The notes under the pieces were generated by a model. That model did not search any database, was not told where the DNA came from, and saw nothing but the letters and a program-made list of their open reading frames with translations. A stretch of DNA of 64,000 nucleotides, taken from positions 372,001-436,000 of the forward strand of contig CAVRCG010000004.1 of NCBI GenBank assembly GCA_963719525.1. Reading direction: 5' to 3'. Position 1 is the first letter of the stretch; each line of letters opens with the position of its first letter. Source of the stretch: Bernardetia sp963719525. Its GTDB lineage: Bacteria > Bacteroidota > Bacteroidia > Cytophagales > Bernardetiaceae. The position numbers and the translations under genes were made by a program. Below are positions 17,638 through 26,678 of the stretch, in pieces.

Positions 17638-17758
17638 GTCGCTTGTGGAACACGAGCAACGGTAAGGTTAATTTTTAGTTAGCAAAACATTCATTTTCAT
17701 ACTCAAAGTTTTGTCTTTTAACAAAAAACTTAACCATTGCTCGTGTCCCACGAGCGAT
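17638..17758. repeat. Paired hairpin repeat, family GTTG-stem-TCC-stem-CGAC (locus 2)
   Basis: Hairpins at 17638-17660 (GTCGCTTGTG-GAA-CACGAGCAAC) and 17736-17758 (ATTGCTCGTG-TCC-CACGAGCGAT) face each other. In the second, the outer G-C pair is replaced by A-T, a compensatory change. Confidence 0.85.
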
Positions 17759-17781
17759 ACAAAACATAAAACTTACCTGCC

Positions 17782-17815
17782 TTTGTTGGTGTTTTAGCGA
17801 AGCGACACCAACAAA
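17782..17815. repeat. Hairpin repeat TTTGTTGGTGT / ACACCAACAAA (copy 2)
   Basis: Perfect 11-bp stem with loop TTTAGCGAAGCG. Against the copy at 10876 the outer pair has changed from G-C to T-A, again keeping the pairing. On the minus strand it lies just beyond the stop codon of the PNPOx-like gene. Confidence 0.8.
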
Positions 17816-17827
17816 AAAACATATAAT

Positions 17828-18334
17828 TTATACTGTCAAATGTCCTTCTACGCCACCGTCCATTTGTTCGCCTGTCATTGCAGAAGCTACAATTTTGAGC
17901 ATAGAAACAATTTTGCCATCTTTTGTATCCCAATAATAAGCATCTTCTGGAAATACTTCAATGATTGTCAGATTCGGATCATTTTTTCCTTCTGGAAACC
18001 ATGCTTTTGCTAATGGATCCCATACTTTATCAATTTTTTCTTGGTTTTTAGAAATGGTCGCTCGTCCATAAACACTCATAAACTCACTTTCCGAAACCTT
18101 CGAAAACATAAGTTGAACTCGTGGATCTAATAATATTTTCTGATTATGGTCGCTGTCTGCTGCACTCAAAAATAAAATATGTCCCTCATCTGATACTTCT
18201 TGCGCCGTCATCGGACAAACCGAAAAAGGTGCTTGTGTGAGTTGAGTTGCAAACATACAAATTCGTTGGTCTTTTACGATTTCTTTCATTTTATCGATAG
18301 CATCTTGTGCTATAAGATTTTTTACTTCTGACAT
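17828..18334 (-). CDS. Pyridoxamine 5'-phosphate oxidase-like (general stress protein 26 type) protein
   Basis: 168 residues with the split-barrel flavin-binding fold suggested by ICMFATQLTQAPFSVCPMTAQEV, EGHILFLSAADSDHNQKILLDPRVQLMFSK and FMSVYGRATISKNQEKIDKVW, followed by WFPEGKNDPNLTIIEVFPEDAYYWD. This order is typical of the small YdaG/GSP26-like group, which binds FMN or FAD and is often stress-linked; the substrate is unknown. True PdxH enzymes are longer and have other motifs. The gene is alone between the kinase and a long empty region. Regulation by stress is only a family expectation. Confidence 0.8.
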   Translation of the reverse strand: MSEVKNLIAQDAIDKMKEIVKDQRICMFATQLTQAPFSVCPMTAQEVSDEGHILFLSAADSDHNQKILLDPRVQLMFSKVSESEFMSVYGRATISKNQEKIDKVWDPLAKAWFPEGKNDPNLTIIEVFPEDAYYWDTKDGKIVSMLKIVASAMTGEQMDGGVEGHLTV

Positions 18335-18916
18335 ATTTAAGTTGTTTTTTTGTAAATTGAAAAATAATAGTTTAAAAAGTATTCCTACTTATATATAGTA
18401 GTGAATGTGTGCTGGTTTCTAAACAGAAGTAGATTGAAAAAGTTTTGAATTTGTTTTCATCAATCGTTACCTTATAATTTGATAAATCAAATTGCTACAA
18501 ATCACGTAATTTTTAAATCTGTCAAACAGAATAACCTCAAAACAGTAGAAATTAAAGTACAGAAATCAAAGTTTTTTAAACACTTATTAAGAGTTTTTGT
18601 TGAGTAACTAGCAATTGACAAAAACTTTTCAATTTATTTTTTAAACTGCTATTTTTTTATCAAATCTGTCATTAAATTTGCTACACCATTTAGCCATAAA
18701 AATACCTTTCTTGAGTATTTATCAATAATTAAATTTTAATTATTTTCTATAAGGAAAATCGTTTTTCTTTATACTGATTGATAGAATCTATTAATAATTA
18801 TTACTGGAATTTATTCTTTGTAGTAGTAGAAAGACAACTTAATTTAGCTAATTTCAACCAATCAATTTTTATTTAATCCGAATTTTTTAACTCAATCAAA
18901 AACCCTATTTTTTGTT
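18335..18916. other. Intergenic region between divergent genes
   Basis: About 580 AT-rich bases without a credible gene. It contains a fragment of the TTTGATAAATCAAATTGCTAC element at 18478-18498. TATTCTTTG at 18822 is close to the -7 consensus, with one extra spacer base, and could serve the lipoprotein gene at 18917. Confidence 0.5.
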
Positions 18917-19567
18917 ATGCAAAAGAACAAGTCAATTCGCAAATGGTATTTCCGTCTAAGTTTTTATCTTATTATTCTCTTAGGAATGGGAACTACTCTA
19001 ACTACTACAAGCTGTAATAGTGCTAAGAAAAAAGCTGCTGCACAAGCTGCTGCTGAACAAAAACGAAAAGTTGAAAAAGCAACTTCAGATCTTCAAGCAC
19101 TTTTAAATGATACATCTATGTCGGCTGACGAGCGTCAGAAAAAAATTGATGATATCAAGAAAATGAACATCAATGATCCAACTGTAAAAGACCTTATCGC
19201 ACAAGCAGAGCAAAGTGTAAGAGAGCAGCGTATCAGAGAAGATGAAGAGCGTCGCAACAAAGAAGCAGAAGCAGAAGCAAACAAGAAAAGCAAAACTATC
19301 TTAGATTTCTTCTCTGAAATTGCTAATGCAGGTGATGCAGGAACAGCAAATTCTTCTATTCAGAACGCACTCAAATTATTTACTTCTCCACAAGCTCCAG
19401 TTTTAATTATTATTGCAGACGAAGGAGGAGAAAAAGATTACGATGAACCTACAACGGCTGAAAAATACCTTAATTACGTAAAAGACCAAAAGAAAATGAA
19501 TCACAAAGTAGTGAGCATTGGTACAGACGAAAATGGTAAAATCAAACTTTTAGAACTTAGTAACTAA
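18917..19567 (+). CDS. Lipoprotein with charged coiled-coil region
   Basis: 216 residues. After a basic N-terminus and one hydrophobic helix, a lipobox ends at Cys33 (TTTSC). Residues 37-125 are Ala/Lys/Glu-rich and should form a long helix or coiled coil; the remainder has a compact part (APVLIIIADEGGEKDYDEPTTAEKYLNYVKDQK). That segment resembles lipoproteins in this phylum that carry small alpha/beta domains, but no family is recognised. It is the first of four co-oriented exported proteins leading up to the leucine-rich-repeat protein at 21282. An envelope role is inferred from the lipobox only. Confidence 0.8.
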   Translation: MQKNKSIRKWYFRLSFYLIILLGMGTTLTTTSCNSAKKKAAAQAAAEQKRKVEKATSDLQALLNDTSMSADERQKKIDDIKKMNINDPTVKDLIAQAEQSVREQRIREDEERRNKEAEAEANKKSKTILDFFSEIANAGDAGTANSSIQNALKLFTSPQAPVLIIIADEGGEKDYDEPTTAEKYLNYVKDQKKMNHKVVSIGTDENGKIKLLELSN

Positions 19568-19735
19568 TACTAGTATTTTTTAATGGATAATCAATAATTG
19601 GCATAGTTTTTTGCTTTTCGCTTATTGATTGTTCATTAAATTAGTAATTACTGGTTCAGTTTGATACAATTTATCAATCATTTATTTTTTAGACTATAAA
19701 ACTCATTATATCAACTCATTACATTATTTTTAAAT

Positions 19736-20335
19736 ATGAAAAATATAAATAAAATTCTTTTCTCATTTTTGTTTGTTTTTGCTTTTTTAGCAGTAGATTC
19801 TTCTGCTTTCGCACAGACAAATGCAGACCTAAGCCCTACTCGTAAACGTGCCATTGATTCTCTTGCTTTAGAAAAAGTAAAAGATTTGAGCCGTTATATT
19901 TCAATTATTGGTAGCAAAGCTACACAGTATTCGGAAGCGATGCGTGTTATTGACCGTGCCATGGAACTGTTTTCTGACGGTGCAGAAATGGGCGTTTCTT
20001 CTCTAAACTCTAAGGCAATTCGTTACTACGGTGTTCGTAAATATTTTGACCGTTTGATGGCTCTTAATTACGATCAAGTAGAAATTGATTGGTTCAATAT
20101 TCAATATATTTCTGATTTAGAAAAACAACCAGACGGACGTTATGTAGGTGTAATTACTATCTTTCAACGTTTTCAAGGTAAATCTGCCGATGGTTTGGTT
20201 CAATATTCAGATGTTACTAAGAAAGACATTACTGTTTATGTAGAACGTAAAAAAACTATGATTGCAGGTCGTGAAATTGGTTTTTGGGACGTAATGTTAG
20301 GCGATGTGCGTGTAAGCGAAACGAAAAGAAACTAG
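19736..20335 (+). CDS. Exported protein of unknown function
   Basis: 199 residues with a signal peptide ending DSSAFAQ. The mature protein is predicted periplasmic or surface-exposed and has no membrane segment. The sequence RRKRAIDSLAL-type helix at the start is followed by mixed alpha/beta content, including KTMIAGREIGFWDVMLGDVRV near the C-terminus, reminiscent of NTF2-like or small secreted domains, but I do not recognise a family. It is followed by a strong terminator at 20360, so the next two genes are probably transcribed separately. Confidence 0.75.
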   Translation: MKNINKILFSFLFVFAFLAVDSSAFAQTNADLSPTRKRAIDSLALEKVKDLSRYISIIGSKATQYSEAMRVIDRAMELFSDGAEMGVSSLNSKAIRYYGVRKYFDRLMALNYDQVEIDWFNIQYISDLEKQPDGRYVGVITIFQRFQGKSADGLVQYSDVTKKDITVYVERKKTMIAGREIGFWDVMLGDVRVSETKRN

Positions 20336-20359
20336 ACAAAATTCAATTATAAATTAAAG

Positions 20360-20396
20360 ATTACGAATTACGGCAAAACTGTAATTCGTAATTTTT
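20360..20396 (+). terminator. Rho-independent terminator
   Basis: ATTACGAATTAC pairs exactly with GTAATTCGTAAT around GGCAAAACT, followed by TTTTG. Confidence 0.8.
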
Positions 20397-20437
20397 GATT
20401 TTTAGCTATATTCTATCATAACTTTTAACTTGAATGT

Positions 20438-21292
20438 ATGAATGTATTAAAAAGCATTTTTCTAACTTTTTTTGTGGCATTGGTTTTCCTTTTGCCTTTT
20501 TCTGTTTCTGCACAAATAGGTAATTATTTGGGAGACGAATCTGATTTGTATGCTGCAACAAAGCAAATGAATCAATTTTTTAGACGTTTTAATCACGAAG
20601 AGGACAAACTAGGAAACAAATTTGACCCAAGTAGTAAAGATTTTAGGAATAATTCGGATAGAAAAGAATACATAAATATTTTATTCGACGGACAAAATAA
20701 AGCTGTTTCTCAAAGTACAAAAGACGATTTTTTGAGTCAAGTTACTAATTCTATCAATCCAACTTTTTTGGAGTTTCATGGTGGAAACTGGTTTGCAGAA
20801 GTAACAACTCGTTTTGTTTATGAAGGAAGAGAACAGGATTTGACACTTTTTATGAAGCTACAAGAAGAAAAGGTAGGTTCGAAATGGGTAATTAGCAATG
20901 TTTATTTTGCTCCTTTTGCTAAGATAATGGGAAAAGATATTCAAGACCCAAAGAAATTTCTGCATCCACTTAGTCATGAGTTGGAATTTATGAATTTAAG
21001 AAAAATATTTGATGAGCCACAAGAACTCAAAGAAGTAAAAAATTATGTAGAAACAGGTTATAAAGCGAATTATGTAAGTTTGTTTTTATACGAAGTTGCT
21101 CGCAATACACTACAATTCAGAACGGTTACGAATGTAAAGTTTCACTTTTTCCAGATAGATAATTGGTATCTTGAAGTTTCTCGTTTTAATCGTGGTGGAT
21201 ACAACAACGGTTGGTTGATTTCAAATTTGGCTCGCCTTACTCCAGATAATAAAGATGTGCTGTTAAACTATATTTATTCAAATGGTAATTAA
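20438..21292 (+). CDS. Exported protein of unknown function, coupled to the downstream LRR gene
   Basis: 284 residues with a signal peptide ending SVSAQ. The mature protein begins IGNYLGDESDLYAATKQMNQFFRRFN and has no lipobox or further membrane segment. Its central part is a mixed fold (EFHGGNWFAEVTTRFVYEGREQDLTLFMKLQEE, then KWVISNVYFAPF) that looks NTF2-like in its pattern of strands, though this is a weak impression. Its last codons overlap the first 11 bases of the LRR gene at 21282, so the two are translated together and their products probably work in the same place. Confidence 0.75.
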   Translation: MNVLKSIFLTFFVALVFLLPFSVSAQIGNYLGDESDLYAATKQMNQFFRRFNHEEDKLGNKFDPSSKDFRNNSDRKEYINILFDGQNKAVSQSTKDDFLSQVTNSINPTFLEFHGGNWFAEVTTRFVYEGREQDLTLFMKLQEEKVGSKWVISNVYFAPFAKIMGKDIQDPKKFLHPLSHELEFMNLRKIFDEPQELKEVKNYVETGYKANYVSLFLYEVARNTLQFRTVTNVKFHFFQIDNWYLEVSRFNRGGYNNGWLISNLARLTPDNKDVLLNYIYSNGN

Positions 21293-23783
21293 TTTACGTT
21301 CATTTCTAGTATGCCTACTTTTGGCATTCACTACTACTACTCTTTTTGCCCAAAAGGACACGAAAAATACAGGCAAAAACGATAAAAAACCTAATCAAGG
21401 CGAACAAATTGCGCCCGAAAAGCTCAAAGAATACGAAGACCGAGTACGTTCTTTGGTTTCTTTTATGCAATTTATGTACAATACTTTGGGAGAAGAAGAA
21501 TCTTCTGTTCGTGATAAAGAAACGATTGTCAATCAGAGTTTTCAAAAAATCTTTAAAGATAAAAACGTTCAAGTGGAAGATGATTTGATTGAAAAACGTG
21601 ATTTGTGGATGAATAAAAATGTACAATCGTACTTAAAAGACATTGATTTTTTCTACAAAAACGCTACTTTCAAATATACCGTTTCTAGTATTGCTCATAG
21701 AGTTGCGCCAGACGGAACTATATACTTTACAGCGACTACAAACCGTGCTTTAGAAGGTACAAACTTCAAAAATGAAAAAGTAAAAAATAATCTTCCTCGT
21801 TATATTGATATGAGTTATGATGTTGAGAGTCAGGACTTAAAGATTATCAGTATTTATACAAGCCAAGCCAACGAAACGGAAGTTTTGCGTAGTTGGTGGA
21901 ATGATTTGCCTGCCGAATGGTTAGCCGTTTTTAGTAATTATGTAACGATTCCTGTTGGTGATTCAATCTCTAATAGTCAGCTTCATACCATTGTAGGAAT
22001 GGAAGTTTTGGATATTAGTAATAATCCGACGGTAAAAGATATTCAGCCAGTTAGTCGTTTGATGAAACTAAAGACTTTCAAATGTGCAAATACATCGGTT
22101 TCAAATCTTTTTCCACTTCGCAGTATCACAAATTTAGAGGTTTTAGATGCTTCTAATACGCCTTCACAAGACTTATTAGCTTTGACGTATGCAACTAATT
22201 TGAGAGAACTGAATGTTTCGAATACAAAAATAAGCGATATCAAAACGCTTGAATATTTGACTAATTTGGAGCGTTTGGATATGTCTATTACAGGCGTAAA
22301 TTCTTTAGAAGCATTAGGCAAAATTGAAGGAAGTGCATTGAAGGAATTACGCATCTCAAAGACAAAAGTTGCTAGTCTTGACCCACTAAAAGAAATTTCT
22401 ACATTAGAATTTTTGGAAGCCTCTTTTACTCCAATTACTTCTATTTCGGCACTTTCTACAAGTAAAGAATTAGAACGTTTGGATATTTCAAATACGAATG
22501 TAAGTAGCTTAGAGCCACTTTCTAAACTAGAAAAATTGCGTTTGTTGTATGCAAATAATACAAAGATTGCGAGCTTGAAACCTCTGCTTTCTATCTCTGC
22601 TTTGGAACGAGTTTATTGTGATAATACATTGGTAAAATTAGGACAAGCACAAGAACTTACTAAAACAAAAACAAATGTTTTGGTAGTTTATGAATCAGAA
22701 GCCTTACAAAATTGGTGGACACAATTATCTCCAGATTGGAAAGAAGTTTTCAAATCGGCAAGCAAACTAACGGCTTCAAATCCTACAAAAGAAGAACTAG
22801 CAACGCTTTCAAGAATTACAAAAATTGATGCAAAAGGACAATCTATCAAAACGGTTGAGCCACTTCGTATCTTTGAGGGTTTGAAAGAAATTAATATTAG
22901 TAGAACTGGTGTAATGGATATTACTGCGCTTCGTGATTTGATTGCTTTAGAAGTTTTGGAAGCAAATAATACCAAAATTTCGGATATTTCTTCGCTACAA
23001 AGTTTGGTTAGATTAAGAAAGTTAGACATCGAAAATACAGCAGTAAGCGATATTTCTACACTTCAAAATCTGACTAATTTAGAATTTATTTATGCTGACG
23101 GTGCTGCTCTGAAAGATGAATTAGTAGCTACCTTTTTGAATAAAAATCCTTCTACGGTTGTGATGTATAAAACGGTTACACTCAATAATTGGTGGACAGG
23201 ATTATCAGAGAGTTGGAAAAAGGCAATGAAAACTCATGTAAATATAGAGGCGCAACCCAACAAGGAACAGTTACATGCTATGATTTATCTGGAATCGATT
23301 AATCTTGATGGAATAAGTGATATTCGTGATTTGCAGCCGTTGCAGATGTGTGTTCGTCTTAGAGAGCTTAGTTTTGTTCGTACAGGTGTGAGTAATTTGT
23401 CGCCCATAAAAGATATTCTGACACTTCGTATCTTGCGCTTTTCTGAAACGCCCGTTTCGAATCTTGAACCGATTACAACGCTTAGAGATTTGGAGCAATT
23501 AGTTTTTGAAAATACGCCAGTAGAAAGTCTTGAACCAATGGGAGCATTCAAAAAGCTAAAACGATTAAATTGTGCAGGAACACAAATCAGAACTTTAAAA
23601 TGTCTTGAACCTTTGAAAGAATTAACCGAACTTTCTTGTAATACAACAAAGTTACGCAGTCTGAAAGGCTTAGAAAATATGAGAAAATTGGAAATCTTGC
23701 GTTGTTATAATACCAAAATTTCTAGTAAAAAAGTAGATAAATTTAAAGACGAACATCCACGTTGTGAAGTAGTTTTTTATTAA
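21282..23783 (+). CDS. Exported leucine-rich-repeat protein with three WW-capped modules
   Basis: 833 residues with a signal peptide ending TLFAQ. After an N-terminal domain of about 175 residues, which resembles the preceding gene product in style, come three modules. Each starts with a cap containing a Trp-Trp pair and a second Trp: LRSWWNDLPAEWLAVF (about 203), LQNWWTQLSPDWKEVF (about 476) and LNNWWTGLSESWKKAM (about 635). Each cap is followed by leucine-rich repeats of the 22-residue L-x-x-L-x-[IV]-[SA]-N-T-x-[IV]-x-x-L type (internalin-like). The protein should be a long curved scaffold in the periplasm or at the surface, likely for protein binding. It overlaps the previous gene by 11 bases. 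No C-terminal sorting domain is seen. Confidence 0.85.
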   Translation: MVINLRSFLVCLLLAFTTTTLFAQKDTKNTGKNDKKPNQGEQIAPEKLKEYEDRVRSLVSFMQFMYNTLGEEESSVRDKETIVNQSFQKIFKDKNVQVEDDLIEKRDLWMNKNVQSYLKDIDFFYKNATFKYTVSSIAHRVAPDGTIYFTATTNRALEGTNFKNEKVKNNLPRYIDMSYDVESQDLKIISIYTSQANETEVLRSWWNDLPAEWLAVFSNYVTIPVGDSISNSQLHTIVGMEVLDISNNPTVKDIQPVSRLMKLKTFKCANTSVSNLFPLRSITNLEVLDASNTPSQDLLALTYATNLRELNVSNTKISDIKTLEYLTNLERLDMSITGVNSLEALGKIEGSALKELRISKTKVASLDPLKEISTLEFLEASFTPITSISALSTSKELERLDISNTNVSSLEPLSKLEKLRLLYANNTKIASLKPLLSISALERVYCDNTLVKLGQAQELTKTKTNVLVVYESEALQNWWTQLSPDWKEVFKSASKLTASNPTKEELATLSRITKIDAKGQSIKTVEPLRIFEGLKEINISRTGVMDITALRDLIALEVLEANNTKISDISSLQSLVRLRKLDIENTAVSDISTLQNLTNLEFIYADGAALKDELVATFLNKNPSTVVMYKTVTLNNWWTGLSESWKKAMKTHVNIEAQPNKEQLHAMIYLESINLDGISDIRDLQPLQMCVRLRELSFVRTGVSNLSPIKDILTLRILRFSETPVSNLEPITTLRDLEQLVFENTPVESLEPMGAFKKLKRLNCAGTQIRTLKCLEPLKELTELSCNTTKLRSLKGLENMRKLEILRCYNTKISSKKVDKFKDEHPRCEVVFY

Positions 23784-23810
23784 GATTTTCTGGTTCAAGT
23801 GTTCTACTAT

Positions 23811-23850
23811 AAATCCTTATTCAATTTTTATGTTGGATAAGGATTTTCTT
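23811..23850. terminator. Repeat-type terminator ATCCTTATT...GATAAGGAT (copy 1 of 5)
   Basis: AAATCCTTATTCAA pairs with TTGGATAAGGATTTT around TTTTTATG. It lies between two convergent genes and probably ends both. Confidence 0.75.
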
Positions 23851-23859
23851 CTGAAAAAT

Positions 23860-24141
23860 CTAACCAATACTATTTTCTGTCTTTATTTCATACTCAATTC
23901 TCTTAATTCTTTCTTCTGATTTTTGAAGTCTTCTTGTAAGATAATATTTAAAATCTAGTTCTGCTCGTTCTTGTTCTTTGTGGGGAAGTGCATCTATATA
24001 ATTTTGAATGGCTTCCATAATTGGTTTAATTTCTTGCTCTCCATTTGCATTATCTAACTTTTTGTATAATGCTTGTATTTCTTTTTCTGTGTCCATGAAT
24101 AGTTTTTTGTTGAGATAATCGATAATTTCCTGTATTACCAT
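23860..24141 (-). CDS. Small helical protein of unknown function
   Basis: 93 residues from the ATG at 24141; an internal ATG at 24096 would give 78. It is almost entirely charged and amphipathic (MDTEKEIQALYKKLDN, KEQERAELDFKYYLTRRLQK), so it is probably a helical cytoplasmic protein. It has its own place between two terminator repeats, convergent with the LRR gene, which supports it being a gene. No family recognised. Confidence 0.5.
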   Translation of the reverse strand: MVIQEIIDYLNKKLFMDTEKEIQALYKKLDNANGEQEIKPIMEAIQNYIDALPHKEQERAELDFKYYLTRRLQKSEERIKRIEYEIKTENSIG

Positions 24142-24207
24142 ACAAATAACTAAAATTATTCAACAATGTAACACATTAGTAAGCTAAGTAAAACTAGTCT
24201 TTCAAGC

Positions 24208-24247
24208 AAATCCTTATTCAATTTTTATGTTGAGTAAGGATTTTTTT
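24208..24247. terminator. Repeat-type terminator (copy 2 of 5)
   Basis: AAATCCTTATTCAATTTTTA then TGTTGAGTAAGGATTTTTTT. Its position upstream of the LRR gene at 24319, with no plus-strand gene ending nearby, suggests it was carried here as a repeat. Confidence 0.65.
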
Positions 24248-24318
24248 GTAACTTGTTAATTAATTCAAAATTTTCATTTCTACAATTAATGAATTTGTTT
24301 TCCTTTATAATTTACATA

Positions 24319-26388
24319 ATGAAACTATATTTTTTACTTCTGACATTATTATTCACTTCATTATCTAGCTTTGCACAACAAAATAAAGAAAATTTCAAAA
24401 CGGCATATTCTATCAAGAATTATACGAATATACAAGCTGATAGTATCAAGTACTTGGTTATTGAACCACAGATCATACATAGAGAGTTGTCGAGTATTGA
24501 TACTGTTGATATTAGTGACTGGACAAATTTGGAATCTATCTATATGAGAGCTAGAAGAGGAGCAAACTCGTTATCTATTCTTCAACTATTTAGAGAACTA
24601 GAACCTCAACTTATAGCATTACCAAACATTAAAACTGTTTCTTTTTTTAATCTAAATTTGAATAAACTTCCTCCTACCATTTATAGAATAAAAGGTTTGG
24701 AGAATTTGTATGTTCAGATGAACCCAATTTTTAGTTCTACTATTTTATTTTCTGGTCTGGATTCTTTACCAGACCTTTCCGACTTATTTCTTAGTGATTG
24801 TCGTTTGAGCTATATACCTGACAATATTGGAAATTTAAAGAATCTCAAAAAACTCAATTTGTCAGCTAATCAATTAAAAGAACTTCCTGCTTCTATGCGT
24901 TTTTTGATAGAATTGGAAGAGCTAGATATTTCTCAAAATCCTTTTGATGAGTTTCCGTATGTAGTTTTGGAGCTAAAGAAACTAAAAAAACTCTACTTGA
25001 ATTTTGGTTTTTACTCTCCAGAAGAACAAGAAGTTCCTTATCCTTATTGGAATGGTAATGAAAGTAAATTAGCTCAATATGAGAAGGAGTTAGCAGAATA
25101 TGAAACAAAAATAAGCGAAATAAGAGCAAGCAAACCTGACAAAATTCTACCCAAACAAATTGAAAAACTCAAATTGCTTACTGAGTTATCAATTACCGAT
25201 AGTCAATTAAAGAATTTACCTAAAAGTATAGAAAATCTAGCTGATTTGGAAAAAGTGATATTGAGTAGAAATTTGTTTACCGAAGAAACAAACTTATTTG
25301 ATGTTTTGAAAGATGCTAAAAAGTTGCAAGTATTAGATTTAACTGGAAACAAATTCAATTCTTTACCTAGTGGAATTGGAAATTTAATTTCTCTAAAAGA
25401 ATTGGATTTACAGAATAATAAATTACAAACCATAGATGAAGCTATTGGTAAATTAACAGAGCTGAAAACTTTGTATCTGCGAGCAAATAAATTGATGTCA
25501 CTTCCTGAAAGCATCGGAAATCTAAAGAATTTGTCTTACATATCTTTAGAACAAAATCGTCTTAGAAGTTTGCCTAAAAGTATTGGAGAATTGGATAGTA
25601 TAAAAAGTCTTGATTTGAATCACAATGAATTAGAAAGTCTGCCAAAAGGTATAGGTAATTTGATTTATCTCGAAGAACTTAATGTAGGACAAAATGAATT
25701 AACATCTCTTCCAAAAGAAATTGGAAAGCTACAAAAACTTACTAAACTAGCTTTGTACGATAACAAACTCAAAGAGCTTCCAGAAGAAATAGGAAATCTT
25801 TCTAACCTTCAAGAACTTAATATAGGAGGAAACGAAATTACAGAACTATCAGAAACTATTGGAAACCTAAGTGCGCTTACTTTTTTTCAAACAATGGCAA
25901 ATAAATTAGTAGAGTTACCAAAAAGTATAGAAAATCTTTCTGCTATTAGGGAAATTTACATTGAGGAGGAACAGCTAAAATCATTTCCCAATATCACCCA
26001 AGAAATGCCTAGTTTGTGGAGTTTGACTATAGAAAAATCTGAACTCAAAACTCTGCCAGCAGGAATTAAAAACCTTACTAATATAGAACTTTTAAGTGTT
26101 ACTAATGGCGAACTTGAAACTCTTCCACAAGAAATAGGAAGTCTGAAAAAACTAAAACAACTGGATTTGAGTGGAAACAAGCTAACAAAGCTCCCAGAAA
26201 GTTTTGGTGATTTGGAAAATTTGCATATTTTGAATTTGAGAAACAATAGACTTACTACGCTACCAGAGAGCATCAAAAAAATGAAAAAATTACAAACTGT
26301 ATTTATTGATGGAAATGATTTTTCGGAAGCAGAAATAAAAAAAATCAAAAGTTTATTACCAAGTGCTAATTTTCATTTTGGATATTAA
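24319..26388 (+). CDS. Exported leucine-rich-repeat protein (LPxxIxxLxxLxxLxLxxN type)
   Basis: 689 residues from the ATG at 24319, which begins a clean signal peptide (MKLYFLLLTLLFTSLSSFAQ); a TTG at 24253 would add 22 unlikely residues. From about residue 65 to the end it consists of some 20 repeats of 23 residues such as LPESIGNLKNLSYISLEQNRL, the shape found in leucine-rich repeats of plant and bacterial types. One insert at about 235-285, rich in Tyr, Glu and Lys, breaks the array. It has no enzymatic domain, so it is likely a binding scaffold in the periplasm or on the surface. The repeat type differs from the preceding LRR protein. Confidence 0.85.
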   Translation: MKLYFLLLTLLFTSLSSFAQQNKENFKTAYSIKNYTNIQADSIKYLVIEPQIIHRELSSIDTVDISDWTNLESIYMRARRGANSLSILQLFRELEPQLIALPNIKTVSFFNLNLNKLPPTIYRIKGLENLYVQMNPIFSSTILFSGLDSLPDLSDLFLSDCRLSYIPDNIGNLKNLKKLNLSANQLKELPASMRFLIELEELDISQNPFDEFPYVVLELKKLKKLYLNFGFYSPEEQEVPYPYWNGNESKLAQYEKELAEYETKISEIRASKPDKILPKQIEKLKLLTELSITDSQLKNLPKSIENLADLEKVILSRNLFTEETNLFDVLKDAKKLQVLDLTGNKFNSLPSGIGNLISLKELDLQNNKLQTIDEAIGKLTELKTLYLRANKLMSLPESIGNLKNLSYISLEQNRLRSLPKSIGELDSIKSLDLNHNELESLPKGIGNLIYLEELNVGQNELTSLPKEIGKLQKLTKLALYDNKLKELPEEIGNLSNLQELNIGGNEITELSETIGNLSALTFFQTMANKLVELPKSIENLSAIREIYIEEEQLKSFPNITQEMPSLWSLTIEKSELKTLPAGIKNLTNIELLSVTNGELETLPQEIGSLKKLKQLDLSGNKLTKLPESFGDLENLHILNLRNNRLTTLPESIKKMKKLQTVFIDGNDFSEAEIKKIKSLLPSANFHFGY

Positions 26389-26416
26389 TAGTTATTTATC
26401 AATAAAAAACATATCA

Positions 26417-26457
26417 AAAACCCTTATTTAATTTTTATGTTGAGTAAGGATTTTTTT
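26417..26457 (+). terminator. Repeat-type terminator after the LRR gene (copy 3 of 5)
   Basis: AAACCCTTATTTAATTTTTA then TGTTGAGTAAGGATTTTTTT. The first arm has two changes against the other copies. Confidence 0.8.
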
Positions 26458-26465
26458 GTATTATA

Positions 26466-26674
26466 AAAAACCATTCTTATAAAGATTCCTTTCATTAAAT
26501 CAACAGAAACTTTATATTTGAAACTAACCTAATTTAGCAGAAAAAAGAAATATGTAAAAACTCAAATAATAATCAAGACTTCCATATTTACATTTCTAAA
26601 GAAAGTGAAGAATGGTATTTGTTTGAACCAAATACAAAAACAACTGAATTTTTAATCCAAAGAAAAATACAATT
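26466..26674 (+). repeat. About 208-base direct repeat upstream of small gene 1
   Basis: Runs from AAAACCATT to the base before the ATG at 26675. The twin at 27425-27632 differs at only a handful of positions. It holds a promoter, an ATG-TAA and a small open frame. A shorter, more diverged third copy (about 75 bases, promoter part only) is at 27899 in front of nadE. Confidence 0.9.
26513..26520 (+). promoter_or_regulatory. -7 box TATATTTG of the duplicated cassette (copy 1)
   Basis: TATATTTG fits TAnnTTTG. The same box recurs at 27471 and, as TATTTTTG, at 27947, always about 47 bases from the start of the repeat. Confidence 0.65.
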
Positions 26675-26678
26675 ATGA
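26552..26678 (+). other. ATG-TAA followed by a small +1-frame reading frame (copy 1)
   Basis: ATG at 26552 is followed at once by TAA. If one base (T) is skipped, the frame reads MKNSNNNQDFHIYISKES and on to FLIQRKIQL, stopping at TGA 26676-26678, which overlaps the ATG of the next gene (ATGA). That overlap and the synonymous nature of three differences between the two copies suggest it is or was a real coding sequence. Whether it is translated is unknown. Confidence 0.4.

Noticed and set aside
22043..26348. Several minus-strand open frames of 75-130 codons opposite the two LRR genes
   Set aside because: They are the mirror of Leu/Asn-rich repeat codons, show Ser/Phe/Ile-biased composition and overlap well-supported genes along their whole length.
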